In this document: in pieces, positions 1-7,963 of the stretch
Layout: the number at the start of each line of letters is the position of its first letter
Numbering within the stretch: the first letter of the stretch is position 1
DNA from: an uncultured Spartobacteria bacterium
Lineage (GTDB): Bacteria; Verrucomicrobiota; Verrucomicrobiia; Chthoniobacterales; Chthoniobacteraceae
Length of the DNA stretch: 64,000 nt
Reading direction: 5' to 3'
Assembly: GCA_903901425.1 (NCBI GenBank)
Contig: CAIURC010000107.1
Span: forward strand, 1-64,000
Notes under the pieces: generated by a model
Database searches by the model: none
What the model was told of the DNA's origin: nothing
What the model saw: the letters and a program-made list of their open reading frames with translations, nothing else
Position numbers and translations under genes: made by a program

Positions 1-446
1 CCCTCCGGGAACCAGACAACCGGCTCCGGTTCCCGGAGGGAACCGCCCGAGATGACGGAGGCATCGCAAGATAGTAGCCGGTGCGTGGCGCCCAGCGCCA
101 CCACCGGATGGGGCCCCAAATGGGCCCTCACCCCGGCGGGGTGACAGAGGCGCGGCTTTGCAGACGAACGCACCGTTTATATTCCCGCCCTCTGGCACGC
201 CCTCACGGGGTGCATCGCTTTTTTTCACACGCGACCGGGGGGGGCCGCTCCGCGCCACCGCCCGGCTACCCTCTTTGTTCCCTTCGGGAACCAAACAGCC
301 ACCGTCCGGCTACCCTCTTTGTTCTCTTCAGGAACCAAACAACCGCCTCCGGTTCCCGGAGGGAACCCCGCCGGTGTGTGGCGCGCAGCGCCCCCACCGA
401 ATAGGAGCCCCGCCCCGCCGAAACACCTCATGCCCGCGCGAGGTTC
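1..446. repeat. Array of short hairpin-forming repeats, no gene
   Basis: No convincing gene lies here; the ORFs in the track are translations of repeats. Three repeat types occur, each at least twice. (a) A 29-base unit around GGTTCCCGGAGGGAACC at 16-44 and 339-367, with one mismatch; its core is a perfect 7-bp hairpin. (b) A 27-base unit around GTGGCGCCCAGCGCCAC at 81-107 and 374-400; the first copy is a perfect 7-bp hairpin and the second is degenerate. (c) A 44-base tandem repeat at 255-342. The arrangement resembles REP-type intergenic elements. No transposase for them is visible in the window. The region lies beyond the 3' end of the Gfo/Idh gene. Confidence 0.7.
255..342. repeat. Two tandem 44-bp direct repeats
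   Basis: Copy one is 255-298 and copy two is 299-342. Both start CCACCG and contain CGGCTACCCTCTTTGTT. They differ at about four positions. The first copy contains the hairpin GTTCCC-TTC-GGGAAC; in the second copy two substitutions weaken it. Such tandem intergenic repeats are often variable in copy number between strains. Confidence 0.8.
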
Positions 447-1763
447 TCAGATCTGCGGATACACCCAGGGTGCACGGTAGGGACGGGAAAGAAGGGCGTT
501 GGCCTCGGCATCCCCGACAATCTGCTCAGACACGGCATCCCACTGGAGGCTGCGACCCGTTTTCCATGAGATCATTCCGAGCAAGGGCAGCACAGACGCT
601 CGGTGCGCCAGTTCGATGCTGGCCACCGGTGGACGCCGGGCATCAATTGCGGCCATGAAATCAGCCCAGAGCAACTGCAGATTGTGACCATCGGGTTCCT
701 GAAGCAGAGAATCGCCGTGCTCCGTCTTGCCGCCCTTGGTGCTGGGGTAAAAAGTCCAACCGTCACGCCAACCGATGTGGAGCACCCCGCGGCTTCCGTA
801 GTAATAAGCGCCAATCCGGTGCTTTTCACTGTCGTTACCGCCGAACCGACGGTGTTCCCAGACGCAGGTAAACTTCTCAAACTCATAGGTGGCCACCTGG
901 TGGTCAGGGGCGTCGCTGGTCTGGCCCTCCGCGCTCAGGACCGGCGCACCGAACACCGGTCGTCCCCCGGTGCAGAACACCCGTTTGGGATAGTGTTCGC
1001 CGCTCCACCAGAGCACTTGGTCCAGCCAGTGGACCCCCCAGTCGCCCAAGGTGCCGTTCCCGAAATCCAGAGTGTTGCGCCAGCCTCCGGGGTGGAGTTT
1101 TTTGCTGAAGGGCCTGAGCGGCGCCGGGCCGCACCAGAAATCCCAGTCCATGCCTTCGGGCACGGGTTCGTTGGCGACCGCGGTTTCGGGAGCTGAGCCT
1201 GCGCTGTGGGCGAAGAGCCGGACCATTCCGACCTCCCCGACGGCGCCCGATTTGAGGAACTCCATGCCTTGGACATGATGCGGCCCGATCCGGCGATGCA
1301 ACCCGACCTGGACCACGCGCCCGCTCTCTTTGGCCGCCTTCAGCATGGCACGGCTTTCGTGGACGGTATGGCCGGTGGGTTTTTCGACGAACACATGGGC
1401 CCCAGCCCGGAGCGCCTCGATGGTGTTCAGGGCATGCCAGTGGTCCGGGGTCGCGATGATCACGATATCCGGCTTTTCCTTGGCCAGCATTTCCCGGTAG
1501 TCCCGGTAGCACTTGGGTTTTTCGCCTGACAACCCCTCCACTTGGTCGGCAGCGATCTCCAACACATTGGCATCCACGTCCACCAGGGCAACCGTTGCGC
1601 AGCGGCCACTCGCCATGGCTTCTTTCAAGATGTTTTTGCCCCACCAACCGGAGCCGATCAAAGCCGTGCGCAGTTTGCCGCCCCCTGCAGCCCGAGCAAA
1701 AGGGGCGCCGAACGCGCTCGCACCAGCCAGGGCAGTGGTCCTGAGAAAAGTGCGGCGTTTCAT
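447..1763 (-). CDS. Gfo/Idh/MocA family oxidoreductase, Tat-exported
   Basis: A 438-residue NAD(P)-dependent oxidoreductase of the glucose-fructose oxidoreductase family, probably acting on a sugar or polyol in the periplasm. The N-terminus MKRRTFLRTT followed by a hydrophobic stretch ending in an alanine-rich site is a typical Tat signal. The nucleotide-binding motif ALIGSGWWG follows at about residue 35, and the EKP motif of the family (FVEKPTGHT) comes later in the Rossmann domain. The track starts this ORF at 1841, but the extra residues overlap the upstream gene. The start at 1763 forms an ATGA overlap with the stop of the PQQ-propeller gene, so the two are probably translationally coupled. 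The substrate cannot be read from the sequence. Confidence 0.88.
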   Translation of the reverse strand: MKRRTFLRTTALAGASAFGAPFARAAGGGKLRTALIGSGWWGKNILKEAMASGRCATVALVDVDANVLEIAADQVEGLSGEKPKCYRDYREMLAKEKPDIVIIATPDHWHALNTIEALRAGAHVFVEKPTGHTVHESRAMLKAAKESGRVVQVGLHRRIGPHHVQGMEFLKSGAVGEVGMVRLFAHSAGSAPETAVANEPVPEGMDWDFWCGPAPLRPFSKKLHPGGWRNTLDFGNGTLGDWGVHWLDQVLWWSGEHYPKRVFCTGGRPVFGAPVLSAEGQTSDAPDHQVATYEFEKFTCVWEHRRFGGNDSEKHRIGAYYYGSRGVLHIGWRDGWTFYPSTKGGKTEHGDSLLQEPDGHNLQLLWADFMAAIDARRPPVASIELAHRASVLPLLGMISWKTGRSLQWDAVSEQIVGDAEANALLSRPYRAPWVYPQI

Positions 1764-2977
1764 GGGAGTCGGAGGACGACGAGTTGTCCCTGATTGTTCC
1801 GGCAGTACAGGAGGCGATCTGAAAGCACCGGCGCGGTCCATGCTTTGGGCCCAAACACTTGGGTTCGGATCGTGGGTTCAAACCCAGCCGGACTCGCCCG
1901 GCCGATCTGGACCTCGCCCAGTCCGCTCAATGCAATCAGATGTCCATCCGCCAGCAGGACCCCGCCTGAGCCGAAGTTCTCGACGGCCCATTTTTCGCTG
2001 CCAGTCTCGAGTTCGATACACTTCAGAGCAGCCTTGGTGGTGGTATCCCCGTCCACACCGTACAGGTGCCCTTCGTGAAGCACGGCTGCGTTCATCTGAG
2101 TGCGAAGCTTCTTTGTTTTCCACAACTCGGTGACGCCGTTCCCGCCGAGTTTCACCAGCACCCCGCCCTTGCCGTACCCGGTGGAGATAAAGGCGCGGCC
2201 GTCTCCGGTCAGGACCGGGTCGGCAGCGTTCACACCGTATTCGGTAAGCCACTTCATTCGCCACGCTTCCTTGCCGGTGGCCGGATGGACGGCCACGTAG
2301 CTTTTGCCGCTGCCGATCAGAACGAGATCGCCGGCGGGAATCGGTGTGGAGTAACCGGCATCCGCGGCGCCTGATTTCCAGAGGAGTTTGCCGGTGGATT
2401 TGTCCACGGCGGCACCGGCCTCCCCGACGTTCAGCACGAGGCGATTGCCAGCCACCAGAGGCGCCCCGGTGTAGCCCCACATGGGGATGGGGACGCCGGT
2501 TTCCTTGGCGATCTGGACCTGCCACACAACCCGGCCCGTAGCCGTTTCGAAACAAATCAAGTCGCCCCAGCGGCCCAGCCAGTAGAGCTTGTCGCCGTCA
2601 AACGTGGGAGTCCCCGTAGTGCCCCCCTCGAAAAACTTGTCCCCGAGTTCTGCCGGATAGCTGTGCTTCCAAATCTCGCGTCCGGTGGCGGCCTCAAAAC
2701 AGAAGACGGTGTCCTTGCCGTTGGCGTGTCCAGCGGTTGCAGCCCGCCCCCCGGCCACCACCACGGAGGAAAAACCCAAGCCGACCTCGGCACGCCACGC
2801 AACCGCCAGTTCACCGCCCTTGACGGTTTGCGGGATTCCCTTTTCTTCGGAATGCCCGTTGCGGTTGGGGCCGCGGAACTGGGGCCAGTCGGATGCCAGG
2901 GCATGAACCAGTGGCAACGCGAACAGAGGAAGAAGAGATCGGAAGCCGAAACGCGGAGAAGAAACACGGCGACTCAT
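1760..2977 (-). CDS. PQQ-like beta-propeller repeat protein, secreted
   Basis: A 405-residue exported protein of the BamB/PQQ-enzyme-repeat type. An arginine-containing signal peptide precedes the signature SDWPQFRGPNRNG, which is common in planctomycetal and verrucomicrobial propellers. The rest consists of repeats such as FEAATGREIWKH, FETATGRVVWQV and VDKSTGKLLWKS, the blades of an eight-bladed propeller. Family members are periplasmic; some are scaffolds and few are proven enzymes. The stop overlaps the start of the Gfo/Idh gene, suggesting a two-gene unit for oxidative sugar metabolism. That pathway role is inference from context only. Confidence 0.85.
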   Translation of the reverse strand: MSRRVSSPRFGFRSLLPLFALPLVHALASDWPQFRGPNRNGHSEEKGIPQTVKGGELAVAWRAEVGLGFSSVVVAGGRAATAGHANGKDTVFCFEAATGREIWKHSYPAELGDKFFEGGTTGTPTFDGDKLYWLGRWGDLICFETATGRVVWQVQIAKETGVPIPMWGYTGAPLVAGNRLVLNVGEAGAAVDKSTGKLLWKSGAADAGYSTPIPAGDLVLIGSGKSYVAVHPATGKEAWRMKWLTEYGVNAADPVLTGDGRAFISTGYGKGGVLVKLGGNGVTELWKTKKLRTQMNAAVLHEGHLYGVDGDTTTKAALKCIELETGSEKWAVENFGSGGVLLADGHLIALSGLGEVQIGRASPAGFEPTIRTQVFGPKAWTAPVLSDRLLYCRNNQGQLVVLRLP

Positions 2978-3242
2978 AGGTTGGGGGAGGTGATGGAACC
3001 GCGCGGAGCCTGCGGGCGTCCCTCAAAGGGGCATCGATGCAAGAAAACCGCAGCTGGCGAGCCCATCCGTGGCAGGAACAAGATCGGATGTGAAGCCGAT
3101 TCAGAACCCTCCTATAGAGCTGCGTGCGCCCCCCCTGAGGTCTTCCGCAGGCAGGCAAATGTTTCCGGTTGCCATTGCATCCCCAGACAGCGGGAGAGGA
3201 AACCCGAAATCCAGCTCCGTGCGGAATTTGGGGCTGCCGTAT

Positions 3243-3256
3243 CCCAGATTTCTGGG
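3243..3256. terminator. Short hairpin after TonB-dependent receptor gene
   Basis: CCCAGA-TT-TCTGGG is a perfect 6-bp stem located just beyond the receptor stop codon on the minus strand. There is no clear T-tract, so it is only a weak terminator candidate. The 285-base gap 2978-3262 otherwise holds the leader of the PQQ-propeller gene; I see no riboswitch in it. Confidence 0.3.
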
Positions 3257-3262
3257 CCGGGT

Positions 3263-5356
3263 CTAAAACTGGAGGGATGCGCCGAGGTACAGGTTCCTGC
3301 CGTATGCGGGATCGATACCGTCGGCCCGGACCCGGGCATGGTACTCTTCGTCGAAGAGGTTGTTGATGCCGGCCATGAGAGTGACATGGTCACCAACGGG
3401 CAGTTCGGCAGTCAGATCCCAGGTTTGGTAGGCCGGGATGCGGAATCTGGGATCCGCGTCATCCCGTGCGCTGTGAGCGCCCATGAAGGTACCGAGGAAG
3501 GAGACCTTCCATTTTTTGAACCCGTAGACGAGGCCGGTGCGGAGCATGTGCGCGGGGGCGTACTGCGGGGAGCCGCCGTTGTTGGGGCCGCCGTACAAGC
3601 GGGCTTCGAGGAGCGTCAGGCTGCTGTAGAGGTTGAGCGAACCGAACCGGCTGCCCCAGTCCTCGCCGGCAGACTCGGCGGCAAGGCCGATGAGATCAAG
3701 CTGGAGAGCGGCATCCCATCCGTAGTTGATGCTCCGACCAACGCTGGTGAGCTGGTCATGGGCGACTCCAAACCGGTTATCGAGGTCGATCAGGAACACG
3801 CTGGTGTCGTAGGTCAACCAAGGCGTGGGGCGTCCACGGAAGCCGAGCTCGTAGTTCCAGCCGAGGCAGGGATCCGAGTTGGTCGCGGTGAGGCCCGGAG
3901 AAGCAACGATGGATTCGGTAAAGATGGTGGCCCTGTAGCTCTGGGAAACATTGGCGTACACTTGGTTTTCCCGGGGCAAATCATAGGCCACACCGAGGCC
4001 AAACAACGGCTGGTAGTCGGTCTTGTCGACCTCGGTTGCAAGGCTTCCATTCACCGACTTGCGCTGGACCTCCTGCTGGATGCGCTCCATCCGGAATCCC
4101 GGCGTCACGCTGAGGTTACCCCAGGTGAACTTGTTTTCCGCAAACGCAGACCAGTAAAAAACAGACCGATCGATGTCCCTTTGAAGGATGCCGGTGCGCG
4201 CATCCTTTTTCTGCCCTTCCCGCTCCTGACGCGGGGATTCCATGCCGTAGACTTGGAAGCCACCGGCAAGGGTGTGGCTTCCGCCGAGGCCGTCCCAGTC
4301 GTGTTTGAAGCGGGGTTCAAATCCGAGGCTGTAGAACTCCTGGCGTTCGATTGCGTTCCGGTCAGCGAGAGGCGCCACGCCAAAGACGTCCTTGCCCTGG
4401 AGAACGGGGTCGAGCTTTTGGCGGAAGCTGAGGCGGTCGTAGTAGGCAGCCCAGGTTTTGACGGAAAGCTCCGTGCCAGGCTGGACGGTGTGCTGGAGGT
4501 CAGCGGACGCCGCGTATCTCCGGATTGCGAGGCGGTCGTGTTGCCGGGTGCTTTTTGCCGGGGTTTCCGCGGCGTCCTTCTGGCTCAGGCCACCCGGTTC
4601 ACCGTTTTCCGCCTCGTAAAGGTCCAGGGCAAGCACCAGCCGGGTGTTCTGGCTGAACTCGTGCATCAGTTTGATCAGGCCGCCGTCGAGTTTGTAATCG
4701 CTGTTGTATTCGCGGAAACCGTCCGACTGCCGGTGATTGTAGTATCCGTAATAGCCTGTCTTGCCGGCTGTCCCGGAAAAGCTGGTGTAATTGCTGTAGA
4801 GGTTGTCCGTGCCGAAGATGCTCTGGGTCCGGAAACTGGCCACACGGTCCCTTGGGGGCATATGGGTGACGTAGTTGAGAACGCCGGCTGGCTGGGAACC
4901 GTACATGAGGCCACCGCCGCCCCGGATGAATTCGATCCGGTCCACCACGTCGAGGGGCGGCGTGTAGTAGGCTTCGGGGTACCCGAACGGATCGGCATGA
5001 ATCGGAATTCCGTCTTTGAGAACCTGGAGAAACTGCATCCGGTGGGGTTCGCCAATCCCGCGGTAGCCGAGGCTGACCAAGGGTGTGGTTTCCTCGGAAA
5101 AAAGGAGGCCCGGAGTCATGGCGAGGGCCTGTCGGTAGTTGTTGGCCTGAACCTTGGGCAGCGCATCCAAGTCGATCACAGTGGCGCGTTTGCCCGAAAA
5201 AATCCTGCCGTTTTCGACGGCAGGGAGGAACGGGTTTTGGATGATGCTGTCGTCCTCGGACTCGCCGTAGACCGTGACGGTTTCGAGGGTGGCCTGCTGG
5301 GCGGAAGCGAAAGGGGCAGCCAGGAGGAGGAAGAAGAAGCGCGCGGGGAGGTTCAT
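3263..5356 (-). CDS. TonB-dependent outer-membrane receptor (FecA-like)
   Basis: A 697-residue TonB-dependent receptor, the outer-membrane gate for energised uptake of a metal chelate. It has a signal peptide (MNLPARFFFLLLAAPFASAQ), a plug domain at about residues 40-180 with the segments YRQALAMTPGLLF and RIEFIRGGGGLMYG, and a barrel of about 500 residues ending in phenylalanine (LYLGASLQF). The plug resembles FecA/siderophore receptors. The track begins at 5479. I chose the ATG at 5356 because it opens directly on the signal peptide and leaves two Fur-box-like palindromes upstream rather than inside the gene; an ATG at 5377 is the alternative. No TonB, ABC importer or siderophore genes are adjacent, so the ligand is unknown; ferric chelate is likely. 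Confidence 0.9.
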   Translation of the reverse strand: MNLPARFFFLLLAAPFASAQQATLETVTVYGESEDDSIIQNPFLPAVENGRIFSGKRATVIDLDALPKVQANNYRQALAMTPGLLFSEETTPLVSLGYRGIGEPHRMQFLQVLKDGIPIHADPFGYPEAYYTPPLDVVDRIEFIRGGGGLMYGSQPAGVLNYVTHMPPRDRVASFRTQSIFGTDNLYSNYTSFSGTAGKTGYYGYYNHRQSDGFREYNSDYKLDGGLIKLMHEFSQNTRLVLALDLYEAENGEPGGLSQKDAAETPAKSTRQHDRLAIRRYAASADLQHTVQPGTELSVKTWAAYYDRLSFRQKLDPVLQGKDVFGVAPLADRNAIERQEFYSLGFEPRFKHDWDGLGGSHTLAGGFQVYGMESPRQEREGQKKDARTGILQRDIDRSVFYWSAFAENKFTWGNLSVTPGFRMERIQQEVQRKSVNGSLATEVDKTDYQPLFGLGVAYDLPRENQVYANVSQSYRATIFTESIVASPGLTATNSDPCLGWNYELGFRGRPTPWLTYDTSVFLIDLDNRFGVAHDQLTSVGRSINYGWDAALQLDLIGLAAESAGEDWGSRFGSLNLYSSLTLLEARLYGGPNNGGSPQYAPAHMLRTGLVYGFKKWKVSFLGTFMGAHSARDDADPRFRIPAYQTWDLTAELPVGDHVTLMAGINNLFDEEYHARVRADGIDPAYGRNLYLGASLQF

Positions 5357-5360
5357 GCTA

Positions 5361-5377
5361 TTGAGACTCTTTCTCAT
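5361..5377. promoter_or_regulatory. Fur-box-like palindrome, receptor-proximal
   Basis: TTGAGACTCTTTCTCAT reads as two opposed TTGAGA/ATGAGA half-sites and lies four bases upstream of the proposed receptor start. It resembles the palindrome at 5421-5437 and the pair in front of the outer-membrane protein gene at 12241. A Fur-family repressor is the obvious candidate, but no such regulator is encoded in the window. Confidence 0.5.
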
Positions 5378-5420
5378 GTGCGCAGCTTCGAGGAAACCCA
5401 CCCCGTCAAGCAAGTCTTTT

Positions 5421-5437
5421 TTGAGAGTGAGTCTCAA
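5421..5437. promoter_or_regulatory. Fur-box-like palindrome, receptor-distal
   Basis: TTGAGAGTGAGTCTCAA is an inverted repeat with perfect TTGAGA/TCTCAA arms, about 65 bases upstream of the receptor start. Paired operators at this spacing are typical of metal-regulated receptor promoters. Its core is nearly the same as TTGAGACCGGGTCTCAA at 12298-12314. Confidence 0.55.
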
Positions 5438-5450
5438 TCCCGGCTGGATC

Positions 5451-5954
5451 CTACTTCGTAAACACCGCCCACTGGCCAAGTCCTAGGATGATCCGGATGG
5501 TCTTGTGGCGGAACCCGAGAACCGTGGTGAGGTCGACGAGGTGATCGTGCGGGCTGGTCCGGCGCTGGTTAAGGCCGAGGGCTTCGGTGATTTTGAGCAG
5601 CCAGTCCATATGGGGGACCGGAGTGGTGAGGAGGAGTTTTCCGCCAGGTCGGAGGAGTTGGCGGCAAACTTCGAAACAGTCGACATGTTCAACCACCTCG
5701 AAAGCGATGATGGTGTCAAAAGATTCCGGCTGCAGGCCGAGTGTGCGCCATTGGTTGATATCGCCGACCAAATCGGCCGGCGGCTGGAGGTCGACCCCGG
5801 CGTAGTCGGTGTGGCCTGCAGCCGAAAGAGCTTCCCGCACCCAACCGGAGCCGGAGCCGATTTCGAGGATGCGACCAGGGCTGACGAGTTGAGGCTGAAA
5901 GAACTCGAGCCGCTTGCGGCGGGCCCAACCCTGGACTGGCGGCATGAGTTTCAC
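5451..5954 (-). CDS. Class I SAM-dependent methyltransferase
   Basis: A 167-residue methyltransferase with the glycine-rich motif I ILEIGSGSGWVREAL at about residue 30, an acidic residue closing strand 2 (YAGVDLQ), and the segment FDTIIAFEVVEHV followed by LLRPGGKLLLTTPVPH, typical of the Methyltransf_11 group. It begins with GTG at 5954, overlapping the stop of the glycosyltransferase gene as GTGA; an ATG at 5945 is the alternative. The tight coupling suggests that it modifies the same glycan or lipid-linked product as its neighbour, which is inference. The substrate is unknown. Confidence 0.8.
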   Translation of the reverse strand: MKLMPPVQGWARRKRLEFFQPQLVSPGRILEIGSGSGWVREALSAAGHTDYAGVDLQPPADLVGDINQWRTLGLQPESFDTIIAFEVVEHVDCFEVCRQLLRPGGKLLLTTPVPHMDWLLKITEALGLNQRRTSPHDHLVDLTTVLGFRHKTIRIILGLGQWAVFTK

Positions 5955-6700
5955 CGGAGCCTTCGGAGTTCAAGGAGCATGTCGATTCCCCAGTGGATGA
6001 CGTTGATGAGGTTGATGCTGTTCTGGCCGCCCTGTCTTTGAAGAAACCGGATGGGAACGCGCGCCCACCGGATTCCGGGCGTTTTTCGGAGGATAAAGGT
6101 AAGCGCAACATTGTGAATGTTGAAAGACGCCGGGATGCGTCGGAGCGCACTGGCGAGCACTTCCCGGCGGATGAGCCGGTAAGGGACGTTGGGATCCTCG
6201 AGGTCGCATCCACTCAGGAGGCTGGCGCCGAGTCGGCACAACTGGGAGGTAAATGCCCGTGCCGGGCCGTCGTCCCTCCGAACCCGGCGGCCGAAAATGC
6301 AGTCGGCGCTGGTGCGACGGCTCCAGAACTCGGCGAAATAAGCGGGGTCGCACTGTCCATCAGAATCGATCTGGAGGATCCATTCGACGCGCGGGGCGGC
6401 TACAGCGGCATCGTACCCAAGGCGGCAGGTGCGGCCGTGCCCGGAGTTGGTCTTGTCGACCACAACCACGCGGCGCGGATGCTCAGCTGAGATTGTTTTG
6501 AGTACGCTCAGGCTGGCATCGGAGGACCCATCGTTGAGAAGAATGAACTGGTAATCCACCCCCTGCCGGTCGAGCTCCTGCATCCAGGAGCCGACTACGG
6601 ACTGGATTGTTTGAGATTCGTTGTAGACGGGAACCACGATGGCCAGCGGAGCCTCCAGAAGTGCCGCAATCGAATCAGGGCGGAGGGATACAAGAGACAT
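5951..6700 (-). CDS. Family 2 glycosyltransferase (DPM1-like)
   Basis: A 249-residue GT-A fold glycosyltransferase. It contains LAIVVPVYNESQTIQSVV near the N-terminus, the LLNDGSSD motif at about residue 55, and the metal-binding IDSDGQCDP at about residue 115. It resembles dolichol-phosphate mannosyltransferase-like enzymes, which transfer a sugar to a lipid carrier. No membrane-anchoring C-terminal segments are present. It is the first gene of a two-gene unit with the methyltransferase. The upstream gap 6701-6921 should contain the promoter. Confidence 0.85.
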   Translation of the reverse strand: MSLVSLRPDSIAALLEAPLAIVVPVYNESQTIQSVVGSWMQELDRQGVDYQFILLNDGSSDASLSVLKTISAEHPRRVVVVDKTNSGHGRTCRLGYDAAVAAPRVEWILQIDSDGQCDPAYFAEFWSRRTSADCIFGRRVRRDDGPARAFTSQLCRLGASLLSGCDLEDPNVPYRLIRREVLASALRRIPASFNIHNVALTFILRKTPGIRWARVPIRFLQRQGGQNSINLINVIHWGIDMLLELRRLR

Positions 6701-6921
6701 GGTGGTGGCGCACTCCCGGGATGATTGAGGTGCCCGGGTGCGCGCAGCGTTTTTTCAGGAGGTCGTTTCCGGAAGGGCGGCAGAGAGCGTGCTTTTCATT
6801 CGAGACCGAGCGCCGGAGCGTACCGGCAGTCATCCCTAGGATTAAGCGATTTCGGGATGGGCATCAATCCGGCATTCCCGCAGGCGATCGCGTTGGCGGC
6901 GAGGGTTGCGCGGGGAGCGCT

Positions 6922-7740
6922 CTACTCAATTCGGATCACCAGCGGGCCACCTGGACTCTTGTCCACTGCTGCACGGCCCACGGACCAGCCTCCCTTGTAC
7001 AAGGCGGTGGAAGCGTAATTCCAAAAAGTGCCCACGCGTTTGGCGTCTCTGGTCGTGGCAGCCTCCACCACAATCTTGCGCTCGCCCCAAGAGCCGGATG
7101 CCAATGCTTTCTCCACCCCGTGGATCGAGGATACGATCTGCGAGAACCCGGCTGACTGTCCCAGTATTTTTTCTCCCGAAAGGGTCAGCGTGGATCCTTC
7201 GGTGGCCTTGGCTATCTCGTCTGGCGTGGCCGTGGCGGGCAGGGTATGCGTGGCTGGGAACCGGACGCTGTACCCGAGAATGACGTTCTGGCGTCTCCCG
7301 CCGCCTTTGCGCATTTCGCCCTGCACGGTCACTGAATCCTCAGAAAAGACCATCTCGAGCTCAAACCGGACCTTGTCTTCACAAAGGCCGACCATTTCGA
7401 TTTTTTTGGGTTGGATGGAGGGCTTCGGTTTTTTTTCGAGCTTGAGCAAGTCGAGGGATTCGCCCCTGCCGCCCTCCAGCTCGGCCACATTGAAATAAAG
7501 CTGGACCGGCTTACCGACGTCCTTGCCTTCACTCTGAGGTTGGACAGTCAAAATGCGGTCGGCATTCAGTTGAGCACGGTAGGTTTTTCCTTTGTAGAGC
7601 AGGTTCAATCCCTTGGCCTCCCCGGCAGCAAAAACCTCCAATTGAATGTCTTTTTCGGACGCGGCATCGGGCGCGGCAGAGAGCGGCACAGAACACAGGG
7701 GCAGGAGCAAAAAAGCAGCGGCAAGAAGGGTTTTGTTCAT
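6922..7740 (-). CDS. Secreted protein of unknown function
   Basis: A protein of about 272 residues with a clear signal peptide (MNKTLLAAAFLLLPLCSVPLSA) and a beta-rich mature part without cysteine pairs or enzyme motifs I recognise. The track extends to a GTG at 7761, and an ATG at 7755 is also possible; I chose 7740 because it gives the best signal peptide. It faces away from the large kinase gene across a gap of about 220 bases, so divergent promoters probably lie between them. I do not recognise the family. Confidence 0.7.
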   Translation of the reverse strand: MNKTLLAAAFLLLPLCSVPLSAAPDAASEKDIQLEVFAAGEAKGLNLLYKGKTYRAQLNADRILTVQPQSEGKDVGKPVQLYFNVAELEGGRGESLDLLKLEKKPKPSIQPKKIEMVGLCEDKVRFELEMVFSEDSVTVQGEMRKGGGRRQNVILGYSVRFPATHTLPATATPDEIAKATEGSTLTLSGEKILGQSAGFSQIVSSIHGVEKALASGSWGERKIVVEAATTRDAKRVGTFWNYASTALYKGGWSVGRAAVDKSPGGPLVIRIE

Positions 7741-7963
7741 GGGGTTGAAAAACATTTTCACGCGGGTGAACTGGTTGCAATTTTAAAAGGCTAGGCATTG
7801 CAGGAATCCGCTTTTTATCGGATTCTTCGCTGGTTTCGGGACTCCGGTTTGCCTCCGTGTGCATTCTGGGCGCCTCTGGATTCGAAACCCTGCCTCCCCA
7901 TCGCATGTGCCCGGCAGAACAGCTCGCTTTTCCGCAGCTCACCTCCCCCGCGAGGCACCTCCT

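Noticed and set aside
255-342. CRISPR array
   Set aside because: Only two directly abutting 44-bp repeats without spacers and no cas genes in the window.
2978-3262. Riboswitch in the leader of the PQQ-propeller gene
   Set aside because: No conserved cobalamin, TPP, FMN or SAM riboswitch core was recognised.
2663-5461. 932-residue plus-strand ORF
   Set aside because: It is antisense to the PQQ-propeller and TonB-receptor genes, which have clear motifs, and shows no recognisable domain.
7830-7910. tRNA-like GATTCGAAACC segment between divergent genes
   Set aside because: No cloverleaf could be drawn on either strand.
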